Notes: generated from the letters alone by a model not told the origin. Shown: positions 18,324 through 28,656, counted from the stretch's first letter. The stretch: 64,000 nucleotides of DNA from Halosimplex carlsbadense 2-9-1 (GCF_000337455.1 NZ_AOIU01000004.1:35257-99256); one strand, 5' to 3'. Numbers and translations: made by a program.

Positions 18324-19679
18324 TCACTCCCTCCCGGACTCCGGCGCGACGGTCACACCGAAGGCGGCCGGGTCGGCGTCGGCGACGGGCGGGAGCCGCC
18401 GCAGTGGCGGGCGGGCGAGCAGGTACAGCGCCGTGAACCCGAAGCCGAAGGCCGCCAGTCCGACCGTCGTCGCCGTCCCCAGTAGTTCGGCGACGACGCC
18501 GCCGACCAGCGATCCCAGCGGGAGGGTCGCACCGGAAGCGGTCCCTTTGATCGTCGAGACGCGGCCGAGCAGGTCGGTCGGGAAGACGGTCTGGTTCAGC
18601 GTCGACGAGAGGACGCCGCTGGCGCCCGCGGGCACCCACGCGAGTCCGAACAGGACGACGGTGAGCGCGGGCGACGGCGCGACCACCGCGCCGAGCCAGC
18701 ACGCGGCGCCGGCGGCGTTGCCGACGAACAGCAGTCGGCCGTAGGAGACACCTTCCAGATACGGCGCGACCACCGAGCCGACGAGCCGACCGACGCCGAG
18801 CGCGCCGAGCAGCGCCCCGTAGACGGCCGGACCGCCGAGCGCGTCGCCGTAGGCCGGCAGGACCGCCAGCGTCACGCCCGTCGCGAGGTTCGCCACCGCC
18901 GTCGTCAACACGAGTTCGACGAAGACGGTCCCGCGCAGCACGTCGATCCCGTCGCGCAGGTCCGCGACGTACGAACCGAGTATCGACTCCTCGGCGCTAC
19001 CGGCGTCCTCCCCGTCGGGTTCCTCAACGTCGGCGGACCGTGCCACCGCGACCCCGGCGAACAGCAGCGCCGCGAGCGCGAAGGTCCCGGCGTCGAACAG
19101 GAACAGCGCCGTCGCGCCGAAGACGGCGATGAACGCGCCGCCGAGCGCGTCGAAGATCATGTCCAGTCCGAGCGTGACCGTCGCGAGCGCGGAGTTGGCT
19201 TGCGAGAGCCGTTCGTCGGGGACGATCCGCGGGACGATCGTCGCCTGCATCGGCGCCATCAACAGCGTCGCGAGCGTCAACAGCGGGACGACCGCGAAGA
19301 TGACGCCGACGCTCAGGGTCCCCGTCACCGCCGCGAGCGGCAGCGCGAGGACGACGACCCCCTGGAGCAGTTGCGACCCCACGAGGACCGGCCGGAGCGG
19401 GAGTCGGTCGACGACCGGGCCGGCGAGGATCTGCAGGAGCCACGGGAGCAACAGGACGGCGTTGGCGATCCCCGTGAGGACCGTCGAGCCGCTGAGTTCG
19501 AAGACGAGCCAGAGGACCGCGACCGTGTAGAGGCTGTCCCCCGCGTTGGTCACGAACTGCCCGGCGAAAAAGCGCCGGAAGTCGCGGTTTCGCCACAGCG
19601 ACCGGTCCGTCGCGGGTTCGGCGGCGTCACCGCTCGCGGTCGTCTCGTCCGTCTCTGCAACCGCCTCGGCGGCGGTCAT
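18324..19679 (-). CDS. MFS transporter, drug-efflux (DHA3-like) type
   Basis: A 451-residue integral membrane protein with about twelve transmembrane helices after a 30-residue acidic tail. The N-terminal motif RNRDFRRFFAGQFVTNAGDSLY and the loop DRLPLRPVLVGSQ match the MFS_3 / macrolide-efflux-like subgroup, which exports lipophilic compounds. A long acidic loop separates the two halves (about residues 215-232). The natural substrate cannot be deduced. A likely operon partner is the downstream lipoprotein gene. Confidence 0.85.
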   Translation of the reverse strand: MTAAEAVAETDETTASGDAAEPATDRSLWRNRDFRRFFAGQFVTNAGDSLYTVAVLWLVFELSGSTVLTGIANAVLLLPWLLQILAGPVVDRLPLRPVLVGSQLLQGVVVLALPLAAVTGTLSVGVIFAVVPLLTLATLLMAPMQATIVPRIVPDERLSQANSALATVTLGLDMIFDALGGAFIAVFGATALFLFDAGTFALAALLFAGVAVARSADVEEPDGEDAGSAEESILGSYVADLRDGIDVLRGTVFVELVLTTAVANLATGVTLAVLPAYGDALGGPAVYGALLGALGVGRLVGSVVAPYLEGVSYGRLLFVGNAAGAACWLGAVVAPSPALTVVLFGLAWVPAGASGVLSSTLNQTVFPTDLLGRVSTIKGTASGATLPLGSLVGGVVAELLGTATTVGLAAFGFGFTALYLLARPPLRRLPPVADADPAAFGVTVAPESGRE

Positions 19680-20075
19680 CGACGACCACCTCCCGGGGAG
19701 GAGACGGGGGCGAGCGGTTCCGGAGATGGTTCGAGCGGTCGCGGCGACCGCGAGCGATGCGACTGTCGTCGGTGCGATACGTGCGTGGGCGAGCCCCGGC
19801 GGGTGGCCGTGGGCTCGGCGGGTGTCGGCATGTGCGTATGTGTTCGACGGAGAGACTGCGGCTACGAGATGTAGCGAAGCGAACCCGAGTGCTGCAGCTA
19901 TCGGGCCGCTCGCGCCGCGGGCGGCGAGCGCGGGTCGAACACCGGACGACCGACGATCCGACGGGTCATAGAACGCCTCGATCGGATCGATCCCGAGGTT
20001 TCACTTAGTACTGACGGCGCCGTGGTATGCGATTTCAGCTCACGGGAACCAGCGAGGCGACGACATCTGCGGCCG
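19680..20075. other. Non-coding gap
   Basis: 396 bp between the start of the MFS gene and the end of the nuclease-fold gene. No frame has convincing protein character on either strand. It probably contains the MFS promoter, but no clear TATA box stands out. Confidence 0.4.
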
Positions 20076-21326
20076 TCACCGGGTCGCCCCCACGTCGTGA
20101 CGGAGCGCCCAGCGGTCCTCGCAGGGGTCCAACCGGTGGGGTTCGCTGCCGCGCTCGGTGACGATCCCGGCGTGGAACAGCATGGCCTTCAGCTGGAAGA
20201 CGGTCGGGGAGTGGTAGGCGTCGCCGTCGGCGAGAGCCTCGCCGCGGAGGTCGCCGTCGTCGGTCAGCGCCCGCGAGCGGACGCCCTCGTCGCCGCGGAC
20301 GAACAGTTCGACGGTGAACGTCGGGCGGAGTTCGTGGAGGTACTCGACGAACTCGCGGAGCGTGGGACGGCGCTCGCCGTCGTCGTGCAGCGACTGGAGT
20401 TCGGTCACGAGCAGCTCGGTCGCGGGGTAGTCGTAGACGACGCGACGGGCGAGCTGTCCCCACTTCGGCGCGACCTCGCAGAAGCGCTTGCGCGAGCGCT
20501 TCCAGTCCTCGAAAGTATCGAGCGCGGCGTCGACGCTGCCGCACTCGGCGAGCGCGAAGCGGACGACTTCCTTGCCCAGCGCCGTCAACGTCGTCCGGTC
20601 GGGCTCGACGCTGACGAGGTTCAGGAACGCCGCGCCGGCGCGGGCGGCGTCGGTCGCGCCGACGACTCGCTCGGCGAGGACAGTCTCCGTGTCGCGGTCG
20701 TGGGTCACGGCGAGGGGGTAGGCGAGGTAGTTCTTCGGGTGGTTGAGCCCGAAGCTCTTGCCGGCGACGCCCTGCGCGCTGGCCTGGAAGCGGATGCTCG
20801 TCGCCGCGTCGGCGGTCCGATTCCCCACGACTCGTGGGCGTTCGAGGGGTCGAACGTCGCCGTCCGCGTCGACCGCGAGGACGCCGACGTTACACTCTCT
20901 GGCCAGCGAGCGGTCGGTCTGGGTGATCGCCGCCGCGGGCGCGGCGAGGAAGGCGACGTTGGCCTCGCCCAGGCGGTCGCGGGCCTGGACGATGCCGCGC
21001 TCGGTGTCGACGCCGCCGCCCGCGTAGCCTTTCGCCTCGACGGCGATCAGCGGCGGCTCCCCGCCGAGGCGGTCGACCGCGAGCAGGTCGTCGTCGAGCG
21101 GCCGCACGCCCACCAGGTCCGGGTATCCCGACCCGACTCGGACGTGATTGAACGGCGCCAGCGCCTCGCGGACCGCCTCGTCGACCGTCCGCTGGTCGAC
21201 CCACCGCTCCCGAGCGAACTGCGTGTCGACCACCGCGTAGGCCTCGGCGCCGTCCTCGGGGAACAGCCGCCGCTTGGCCCGGGCGAGCACGTGCGGTTCA
21301 GTCAGGTCCGCGCCGGCCGCAGCCAT
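20076..21326 (-). CDS. Uncharacterised protein with PD-(D/E)xK nuclease-like N-terminal domain
   Basis: A 416-residue cytoplasmic protein. The region from about 60 to 140 reads GSGYPDLVGV, then 25 residues later LIAVEAKGYAGGG, then a helix and VAFLAAP; this is the PD...ExK pattern of restriction-endonuclease-fold enzymes. The remaining two thirds (about 170-416) look like a helical, possibly winged-helix, region of unknown family. The start at ATG 21326 follows GAGGT and is preferred to an extension to 21353. It stands alone, without methylase or known defence genes beside it. A DNA repair, defence or regulatory role are all possible; none is demonstrated. Confidence 0.7.
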   Translation of the reverse strand: MAAAGADLTEPHVLARAKRRLFPEDGAEAYAVVDTQFARERWVDQRTVDEAVREALAPFNHVRVGSGYPDLVGVRPLDDDLLAVDRLGGEPPLIAVEAKGYAGGGVDTERGIVQARDRLGEANVAFLAAPAAAITQTDRSLARECNVGVLAVDADGDVRPLERPRVVGNRTADAATSIRFQASAQGVAGKSFGLNHPKNYLAYPLAVTHDRDTETVLAERVVGATDAARAGAAFLNLVSVEPDRTTLTALGKEVVRFALAECGSVDAALDTFEDWKRSRKRFCEVAPKWGQLARRVVYDYPATELLVTELQSLHDDGERRPTLREFVEYLHELRPTFTVELFVRGDEGVRSRALTDDGDLRGEALADGDAYHSPTVFQLKAMLFHAGIVTERGSEPHRLDPCEDRWALRHDVGATR

Positions 21327-21697
21327 GCTACCTCGACTGGCGAGCTCGCACAAAAAGGGTGGTGTCGCGTGGACGGCTTCGGGGTGTCTCCGACCGGCCT
21401 TCGCCCACCGAACGGCCGCCGGCCGGATCGCGGCAAAACGACGCCACAGCCCGCGTTCGAGTCACCCCTCCGTGCTCGGCTGTGGCCGATATAAATCGCA
21501 TGTCGCAATATAGAATCGATCGAGCGGAGGGTTCGACTACGGCAGGTGTAGCGGGTCTGAAATGCGCGATTTTGGCCCACTCGGTGAACGGATCTCGACC
21601 TTCTGAGACGCTAAGCGTCGTCCGTGTCCGAAAATCGGTCATTCCGAACTGAGTGGAAGAACGACGTCACCCGACCGCGGTAGCCGACACTGGCCTG
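21327..21697. other. Non-coding gap with TATA-like sequence
   Basis: 371 bp between the nuclease-fold gene and the ABC exporter. A near-palindromic TATA-like element (GATATAAATC, about 21488-21497) can be read on either strand; on the minus strand it would give the nuclease-fold gene a leader of about 140 bases. No convincing gene is present. Confidence 0.4.
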
Positions 21698-23575
21698 CTA
21701 GTCGTCGCCCGCTACCCGTTCGAGGAACGCTTCGGGAAGCTCGTCTATCTCTCCGATTTGGACGCGCCAGAGATCGGCGTACGTCCCGTCCTCGGCGAGT
21801 AACGCGTCGTGTGTTCCCGCTTCGACCAACTGTCCATCGTCGAGGACGAGGATGCGGTCAGCGTCCCGCACTGTGGAGAGGCGGTGGGCGATGACGAAGG
21901 TGGTTCGGTCAGCCGAGATCTCCGCCAGGTTCCGCCGGATGAGTACCTCCGTCTCGTTGTCGACGTGACTGGTTGCTTCGTCGAAGACCAACACCGAGGG
22001 GTCCCGGACGAGGGCCCGCGCGATAGCGACGCGCTGGCGTTGGCCGCCCGAGAGTTTCACGCCGCGCTGGCCCACGTGCGTCTCGTAGCCGTCGTCCAGA
22101 TCCGCGACGAACTCGTGGGCGCCGGCCTCCTTCGCCGCCGCGACGATCTCCGCTCGGCTCACTCCCTGCTCGCCGTAAGAGATGTTCTCCGCCACCGTCC
22201 CGTCGAAGAGGAACGACTCCTGATCGACGTAGCCGACGGCTGCGCGGAGGTCCTGCCGCGAGAGGTCGGTGATGTCACGACCGTCGAGGCGGATCACGCC
22301 GTCGTCGGGCTCGTAGAAGCGCAACAGGAGCTTGATGAGCGTCGACTTCCCGGCGCCGGTCGAACCGACGATACCGACCGTTTCACCGGAGTCTACGTCG
22401 AAGGACACCGAATCGATGACGGACTCGTCGGTGCCAGGGTACGAGAAGCTCACGTCCTCGTACGCCACGTCACCGTCGACCCGTTCGACCGGATCGGCAT
22501 CGGTATCCTCCGCCACGCGGCTGTCGGCGTTGCGCACACCGACGATGCGCGCGGCCGAGGAGTTCACCCACTGATAGATGCCGACGAGCGCCGAGAGGAA
22601 CTCGATGCCCCCTTCCATGTTCCGCATGTAGAACAGGAAGGGCACGAGTTGGCCGACCGTGAGTGTCCCCGTGAAGAACAGCGGCGGGCCATCGATAACC
22701 CACAGGCCGCCGACTATCATCACGACGACGAGCACGAGGCCGGTCACGCCCTGTATGAGCGGCGTCTGCTGGATCCGCTTGCGCGTGCCGGTCCAGGATC
22801 TGTCTCGGAGGTCTCCCGAGCGCCCCGTGAACCGTTCCCGCTCGACGCCCTCTGCGCCGTTCGCTTTCACGACGTCCATCCCGCCGAGCGTGGACTCCAT
22901 CCGGGCGTTGAGTCGTCCCTCGGCGCGCTGAATCGGGGGATACAGTTCGCTCAGCGCCCGCGAGAAGTGGATATTGATGGCCGCCAGGACGGGGAGGAGC
23001 AGGAACACGACGGCCGTGAGCTGCCAGTTCAGGTAGGCCATGAACGCCAGCGCGCTGAGGAGGGTGACCGACGTCCCTACCGCCCAGCGTGCGCTCTTCG
23101 ACAGGCCGCGTTCCAGCGTGTTGACGTCGTCGTTGAGCGCGCTCATCACGTCGCCGGTCTGATGCGTGTCGAAGAACGCGAGCTCCTGGTGCTGGGCGGA
23201 GTCGAACGTCTGGACGCGGACGTCGTCGACGACGCGCTGGCCGAACAGCTCCCAGAGGACGTTCTTGCCGATAGCCATGAAGACGCCCACGGTCCCGCTG
23301 ACGATCAGGAAGCCGCCGACGAACCAGAGTTGCCCCTCGGTGCTCGCGGGCACCCACGTGTCGGGCACCAACGGGACCGTCAGCGGCTGGGAACTGAACA
23401 CGCTGTCGAAGCCGACGCCGATGACGTACACCGAGAGGTTGCTGTTCACTGCCGCGACTATCGTCACCAGCACGGCCGTGGCGAACAGCCCCAGATGTCG
23501 GCGACCGGCGTGCCGGATGACGTAGAAGAACGGGTACTCGACGTCGGACTCCTCGGCGAGGTCTCGCTCGCTCAT
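21698..23575 (-). CDS. ABC exporter half-transporter, permease fused to ATPase
   Basis: A 625-residue half-transporter: six transmembrane helices (about 30-345) then an ATPase domain with Walker A GSTGAGKST, signature LSGGQRQR, Walker B VLVFDEATSH and an H-loop in IAHRLS. It is closely similar to the upstream gene, whose stop it overlaps (ATGA), so the two probably form a heterodimeric exporter of the multidrug or lipid type. Substrate unknown. The ATPase residues look intact in both subunits, so no degenerate site is obvious. Confidence 0.9.
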   Translation of the reverse strand: MSERDLAEESDVEYPFFYVIRHAGRRHLGLFATAVLVTIVAAVNSNLSVYVIGVGFDSVFSSQPLTVPLVPDTWVPASTEGQLWFVGGFLIVSGTVGVFMAIGKNVLWELFGQRVVDDVRVQTFDSAQHQELAFFDTHQTGDVMSALNDDVNTLERGLSKSARWAVGTSVTLLSALAFMAYLNWQLTAVVFLLLPVLAAINIHFSRALSELYPPIQRAEGRLNARMESTLGGMDVVKANGAEGVERERFTGRSGDLRDRSWTGTRKRIQQTPLIQGVTGLVLVVVMIVGGLWVIDGPPLFFTGTLTVGQLVPFLFYMRNMEGGIEFLSALVGIYQWVNSSAARIVGVRNADSRVAEDTDADPVERVDGDVAYEDVSFSYPGTDESVIDSVSFDVDSGETVGIVGSTGAGKSTLIKLLLRFYEPDDGVIRLDGRDITDLSRQDLRAAVGYVDQESFLFDGTVAENISYGEQGVSRAEIVAAAKEAGAHEFVADLDDGYETHVGQRGVKLSGGQRQRVAIARALVRDPSVLVFDEATSHVDNETEVLIRRNLAEISADRTTFVIAHRLSTVRDADRILVLDDGQLVEAGTHDALLAEDGTYADLWRVQIGEIDELPEAFLERVAGDD

Positions 23576-25434
23576 CGGTTCGCCTCCACGAACTCCTCGG
23601 AGACGGCATCGATGTCCCCGACTTGCACCTTCCAGAGGTCGGCGTAGAGGCCGTCCCGTTCGAGGAGTTCCTCGTGGGTGCCTTCGGCCGCGACGGTGCC
23701 GTCGTCGACGACGAGAGTCCGGTCCGCGTCCCGAACCGTCGAGAGCCGGTGGGCGATGGCGAACGTCGTGCGCTCGCCGGCCATCGATTCGAGCGAGCGC
23801 TGTATCTGCACTTCCGTCTCGTTGTCGACGTGGCTGGTCGCCTCGTCGAGGACGAGGACCTTCGGGTCGCGCAACAGGGCTCGCGCGATAGCGACGCGCT
23901 GGCGCTGCCCGCCGGAGAGCTTCACGCCGCGCTCGCCGACCTCCGTGTCGTACCCCTCCGGGAGCTGCGCGACGAACTCGTGAGCGCCCGCGAGCGTCGC
24001 CGCGCGAACGATTCCGTCGGCCGGGTCGTCCGTATCGAAGCGGTCCTCGGTGGCGTACGCGATGTTTTCGGCTATCGTCCCGTCGAACAGCTGCGGGTCT
24101 TGGGAGACGTAGCCCAACTGCCGGCGCAGGCTCCGCAGGCTCACGTCTCGGATGTCCTGGCCGTCGATTCGAATCGCTCCGCTGTCCGGCTCGTAGAAGC
24201 GGAAGAGGAGCTTGACGAGCGTCGATTTTCCGGCCCCCGTGGAGCCGACGACGCCGACGAGTTCGCCCGGTTCGGCGGTGAACGACACGCGTTCGACGGC
24301 GGGCTCCTCGGCGCCCTCGTAGGTGAAGGTCACGTTGTCGAACTCGACGTGACCCTCGGTGACGTCCAGTTCGTCACCCTCGCGGGAACCGGCGCGGCGG
24401 GCGGGATGCGAGAGGAGGCCGTCGATACGCTTGGAGGATGCGAGCGCGTCCTCGTAGGCGTCGATGGTGTCGACGGCGAGGTCTTTGACCGGTTCCAGGA
24501 ATCCCCGTGAGTACAGCATGAACGTCAAGAGGGCGCCGGCAGTGAACGTGCCCGAGAAGAACGCGGGCGGGCCGGCGATGACCCAGTAGCCGCCGAGGAG
24601 GAAGACGACCTTTCCGAAGACGTTGTTCGACATCCAGGTCACGAAGTCGAAGCCCAGGCGCAGGCGGATGGTTTCCCAGTTTTTCGTCCTGTATTTCGCC
24701 GAGATGTCGGCGACGCGTTCGCGCTCGAACTCCTCACGTGTGAACGCTTTCACCGTGCGAACGCCGTTCAGCGAGTCCTCCAGGCGGGCGTTCAACTCGC
24801 CGACGGTCTCGCGGACGGCTTCGTGGCGCGGTTCGAGCATCCGCGCGTAGACGCGACTGGCGAGCGCGACGAACACGGGGATGGTGGCGAGCACGAGCGC
24901 TAGCTGCCAGTTCAGCAGCGCCATCAGGGCGAACGCGACCACGACCTGCGAGACGCGGCTCGTGGCGCTGTAGACGGCACCGATGACGCCGCCGAAGTTC
25001 TCCGTGTCGTTGTGGATAACGCTCATCACGTCGCCGGTCTGTGAGTCGTCGTAGTAGCTCATCCGCAGGTCCGTCGCGGCGTCGTAGGCGTCCGTGCGCA
25101 GGTCGTGGCTCATCGCGACGTTCCCTCGGTTCTGGAACCACGAGGAGAGCCAGTCGAGACCGTTCTGCGCGACGAACGCGGCCGCGAGAACGCCTGCCGT
25201 CAGCCAGAGTTGCGCGATCTGACCCGACGGAACCCACGCGTCGGGAACGAGGGGCAGGCTGTACGCCCGGTCGCTCAGGAGCACGGCGTCGAAGGCGACG
25301 CCGATGACGAACGCCGGAGCGCGCTGAGGGATCCGAGCGAGCAGCAGCGCGACGAGTCCGAGTCCGAAGTTCGCCGCCTCCGGGCGGGCGTACTCCCGAA
25401 GGAGTTTCACGAGCGAGTTCTCGCTCGCGCTCAT
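23572..25434 (-). CDS. ABC exporter half-transporter, permease fused to ATPase
   Basis: A 620-residue partner of the downstream gene with the same layout: membrane domain (about 25-335), Walker A GSTGAGKST, signature LSGGQRQR, Walker B VLVLDEATSH. The conserved segment SYYDDSQTGDVMSVIHND before the third helix is typical of MsbA/LmrA-like exporters. It is the first gene of the pair; its promoter must lie in the 420-bp gap to its right. Export of a hydrophobic compound, lipid or peptide is the family role. Confidence 0.9.
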   Translation of the reverse strand: MSASENSLVKLLREYARPEAANFGLGLVALLLARIPQRAPAFVIGVAFDAVLLSDRAYSLPLVPDAWVPSGQIAQLWLTAGVLAAAFVAQNGLDWLSSWFQNRGNVAMSHDLRTDAYDAATDLRMSYYDDSQTGDVMSVIHNDTENFGGVIGAVYSATSRVSQVVVAFALMALLNWQLALVLATIPVFVALASRVYARMLEPRHEAVRETVGELNARLEDSLNGVRTVKAFTREEFERERVADISAKYRTKNWETIRLRLGFDFVTWMSNNVFGKVVFLLGGYWVIAGPPAFFSGTFTAGALLTFMLYSRGFLEPVKDLAVDTIDAYEDALASSKRIDGLLSHPARRAGSREGDELDVTEGHVEFDNVTFTYEGAEEPAVERVSFTAEPGELVGVVGSTGAGKSTLVKLLFRFYEPDSGAIRIDGQDIRDVSLRSLRRQLGYVSQDPQLFDGTIAENIAYATEDRFDTDDPADGIVRAATLAGAHEFVAQLPEGYDTEVGERGVKLSGGQRQRVAIARALLRDPKVLVLDEATSHVDNETEVQIQRSLESMAGERTTFAIAHRLSTVRDADRTLVVDDGTVAAEGTHEELLERDGLYADLWKVQVGDIDAVSEEFVEANR

Positions 25435-25855
25435 CGACTCACCTGCAGGTGGTTCGGGCCGGAACGACCGGCGCCGGACTGTGCTCGCAGTGGCGTGTGT
25501 GTTGACATCCGTGTCGGTGGTGGAAGTCGGTGAAACGGCGATTCGAACGAAGGAGCGAGGGAGCGTCCCGGCGCGGCCGGCGGGTGAAGCCCGACCGGGT
25601 TACGCCAGACCACTGTCCGCTGCCACAGATCCATGCCAGAGCACGGGTCCAAGCTCGGTAGCGGACATCATATTTCGATGAACTATGGTGTAGGATATAA
25701 AGTTTGGGAAACTAAGATGTGATCGTTTCCGACACGTCCGTCGCCGTCTCGTATCTGGCCGGACCGAGTTGTGGTCCGAGATCATCCCCGTTGGCTCTCG
25801 GTGATCGCCCGATCCGGCCAAACACCGATAGGACGGGGACGAGAAGGCGCTGTCA
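25435..25855. other. Non-coding divergent gap
   Basis: 421 bp between the divergent ABC exporter and P-type ATPase genes. It holds an AT-rich patch at about 25670-25715 with GGATATAAAG (TATA-like on either strand). No convincing gene is seen. Confidence 0.4.
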
Positions 25856-28564
25856 GTGACAGATCCCCCACACAGCCGACCGGTCGAGGCGGTGCTCGAC
25901 GACGCTGGCGTCGACGAGTCGGGGCTGTCGGCGGCCGAGGCGGCCGAGCGCCGCGACGAGTACGGCCCGAACGAGATCGCCCGCGGGGAGGGGCGCTCGC
26001 CGGTCGATATCTTCCTGACGCAGTTCGACAGCTGGCTCATCTGGGTGCTGCTCGCCGCGGCCGTCCTCTCGGTGTGGGCCGGCCACACCGTCGACGCGGT
26101 CCTCATCGCGGTCATCGTCGTCGCGAACGGCGTGTTCGGGTTCGTCCAGGACTACCGCGCCGAGCAGAGCCTCGAATCGTTGCGGGAACTCACGGCGCCG
26201 ACCGCCGTCGTCCGTCGCGACGGCGAATCGGCCGAGGTCGAGGCGACCGAACTCGTCCCGGGCGACGTGGTCGAACTCTCGGACGGCGACGTGGTGCCGG
26301 CGGACGGACGCGTCGTCGAGGCGACGGGACTGGAGGTCGACGAGGCGGCGCTGACCGGCGAGAGCCTCCCGGTCTCGAAGTCGGCCGAGCCCGTCGAGGC
26401 CGACGCGCCGCTGGCCGAGCGGTCGTCGATGGTCTACAAGAGCACGGCGGTCACGCGGGGGAAGGCCGCCGTCGTCGTGACCGCGACCGGCGAGGACACG
26501 GAGGTCGGCGCCATCGCGCGCCAGCTCGCCGACACAGAGGAGACCGAGACCCCGCTACAGGCGGAACTCGACGACCTCGGCCGGACGCTCGGGCTCGGCG
26601 TCGTCGCGCTGGCCGCGCTGGTCGTCCCCTTGCTCTGGGTCCGCGGCGTCGAACCGCTGCAGACGGCGCTCACGGCGATTTCGCTTGCCGTCGCGGCCGT
26701 GCCGGAGGGGCTGCCCGCGGTCGTGACGCTGACGCTCGCGCTCGGCGTCCGTCGGATGGCCGACGAGAACGCTCTCGTGCGCCGGTTGCCGGCCGTCGAA
26801 GCCCTGGGCGCCGTCGACGTGGTCTGTACCGACAAGACCGGGACGCTCACCGAGGGCCGGATGGCCGTCAGCCGGCTGTGGGTCGACGACGCCGTCGTCG
26901 GCTTCGACGAGGTGACCGACGCAGCGAGCGGGGCCGACGGTGACCGGCCGGCGGCGAACGGCGGCGCGACGGGCGAGGGCGAGTCGGCGACCGCGGCCGA
27001 CCGCGTCGACCTGCTCCTGCGGGCGGGTGTGCTCTGTAACGACGCGACGGCCGAGGAGGGTGACCCCACGGAGCGGGCGCTCGTCGCCGCCGCCGAGGAT
27101 CGGGGACTCGACGTGGCCGCGCTCCGCGAAGCGCACCCCCGGACCGACGAGATCCCCTTCTCCTCGGAGCGCAAGTGGATGGGGACGGTCCACGGCGACC
27201 GCGCCTACGTCAAAGGCGCCCCGGAGGTCGTCGTCGAGAAGTGCTCGCGAGTGCTGACCGACGACGGTCCGGTCGAACTGGACGAGGCGGGCGCCCAGCG
27301 AGTCCGAGAGCGGACCCGCGGGTTCGCCGACGACGCGCTGCGCGTGCTCGCGGTCGCCTACACCGAGGACGGGCGCGGGTTCGAGGGAGGCGGCGACGGC
27401 GACCTCGACGGCGGCGACGACCTCGATGATCTGGTGTTCGTCGGGCTCGTCGGGATGATCGATCCGCCGCGGACGGAGGTGGCCGACGCCATCGAGCGCA
27501 CGCGGCGGGCGGGCATCGACGTGAAGATGATCACGGGCGACAACGTCCGGACGGCGGCGGCCATCGGCGCGGAACTCGGACTGGGCGGCGACGTGGTCGA
27601 CGGCCGCGAGATCGAGGGGCTGAGCGACGCGGAACTCCGCGAGCGCGTCGTCGAGGTGGACGTGTTCGCGCGCGCCTCGCCCGAGCACAAGGTTCGGGTG
27701 TTGCGCGCGCTCCAGGACGAGGACCGAACGGTGGCGATGACGGGCGACGGCGTCAACGACGCGCCGGCGCTGAAAAACGCCGACGTGGGCGTCGCGATGG
27801 GCGTCCGCGGGACCGACGTGGCCAAGCAGGCCAGCGACGTGGTCTTGCTCGACGACAACTACGCGACCATCGCGCGGGCGGTCGAGCGCGGCCGGGCCAT
27901 CTTCGACAACGTCTGGAAGTTCGTCGCCTACCTGCTGAGCGCCAACGTCGCCGAGGTCGCCATCGTCTTTCTCGCCTCGCTCGGTGGGTATCTCGTCCTC
28001 CCGGCGGTCCAGCTTTTGTGGATCAACCTCCTGACCGACGGCCTGCCGGCGCTGGCGCTGGGCGCCGACCCGGAGAGCGGCGACGTGATGGAGCGGCCGC
28101 CGCGCGAGCCCGACCAGGGCATCGTCGACCGGCCCATGCTCGGGGTCGTCGGCGGGACCGGCGCCGTCACGACCGTCGTCATGCTGGGCCTGCTCGCGCT
28201 CTTGCTCGACGGTGCGGGCGCGGTCGACGCGTACGTGACGACGATGATCTTCACCGCGTTCGTCGTCCTGGAGTTCGGGAAGCTGTTCGTCGTCCGCTGG
28301 CTGCGCGAGACGCCGACGCTGTCGAACCGCTGGCTGTTCGCCGCCGTGGCCGGGTCGCTGGCCCTGCAGCTGGCCGTCCTGTACACCCCCCTCCGCGAGT
28401 ACTTCGACACGGTCGCGCTCGGTGTCGGCGACTGGGGGATCGTCGCCGGCGTCCTCGCCGTCACGCTGCCGGCGTACCTGCTCGTGGCCGTGGGCGTCCG
28501 ACGCCTGCGCGAGTCGGGCGCGGCGGCGGGCGCGAACCCGGAGACGGCGTCGAGTGAGGGGTGA
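25856..28564 (+). CDS. P-type cation-transporting ATPase (P2, calcium-type)
   Basis: A 902-residue ATP-driven cation pump. All hallmarks are present: LTGESLPV (167-173) in the actuator domain, PEGLPAVVTLTLALGVRRMA in transmembrane helix 4, the phosphorylated Asp326 in DKTGTLTEGR, KGAPEVV in the nucleotide domain, and MTGDGVNDAPALKNADVGVA in the hinge. The PEGL form of helix 4 and ten predicted helices place it with P2 (SERCA/PMCA-like) Ca or Na/K-type pumps rather than heavy-metal pumps. A small acidic insertion lies at about 365-380. The start is a GTG at 25856. The ion is inferred, probably Ca or Na. Confidence 0.92.
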   Translation: MTDPPHSRPVEAVLDDAGVDESGLSAAEAAERRDEYGPNEIARGEGRSPVDIFLTQFDSWLIWVLLAAAVLSVWAGHTVDAVLIAVIVVANGVFGFVQDYRAEQSLESLRELTAPTAVVRRDGESAEVEATELVPGDVVELSDGDVVPADGRVVEATGLEVDEAALTGESLPVSKSAEPVEADAPLAERSSMVYKSTAVTRGKAAVVVTATGEDTEVGAIARQLADTEETETPLQAELDDLGRTLGLGVVALAALVVPLLWVRGVEPLQTALTAISLAVAAVPEGLPAVVTLTLALGVRRMADENALVRRLPAVEALGAVDVVCTDKTGTLTEGRMAVSRLWVDDAVVGFDEVTDAASGADGDRPAANGGATGEGESATAADRVDLLLRAGVLCNDATAEEGDPTERALVAAAEDRGLDVAALREAHPRTDEIPFSSERKWMGTVHGDRAYVKGAPEVVVEKCSRVLTDDGPVELDEAGAQRVRERTRGFADDALRVLAVAYTEDGRGFEGGGDGDLDGGDDLDDLVFVGLVGMIDPPRTEVADAIERTRRAGIDVKMITGDNVRTAAAIGAELGLGGDVVDGREIEGLSDAELRERVVEVDVFARASPEHKVRVLRALQDEDRTVAMTGDGVNDAPALKNADVGVAMGVRGTDVAKQASDVVLLDDNYATIARAVERGRAIFDNVWKFVAYLLSANVAEVAIVFLASLGGYLVLPAVQLLWINLLTDGLPALALGADPESGDVMERPPREPDQGIVDRPMLGVVGGTGAVTTVVMLGLLALLLDGAGAVDAYVTTMIFTAFVVLEFGKLFVVRWLRETPTLSNRWLFAAVAGSLALQLAVLYTPLREYFDTVALGVGDWGIVAGVLAVTLPAYLLVAVGVRRLRESGAAAGANPETASSEG

Positions 28565-28625
28565 CGCGAGCGGTCGGCAACGCAGCGATCGTCCGGCCGG
28601 GCCCGATCGGCTACGCCGGCCGCGG

Positions 28626-28656
28626 GCTTATTAGCGCGACGAGCGTATCTGTTTAC
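28626..28656 (+). promoter_or_regulatory. Promoter for a leaderless transcript
   Basis: The TATA-like element CTTATTAG begins at 28627, about 28 bases before the ATG at 28657. This spacing puts transcription start at or next to the start codon, the common leaderless arrangement in haloarchaea. Confidence 0.5.

Noticed and set aside
25600..26115. Serine-rich minus-strand frame across the ABC/P-ATPase gap
   Set aside because: It overlaps the start of the P-type ATPase gene in antisense and has no domain or ribosome site.
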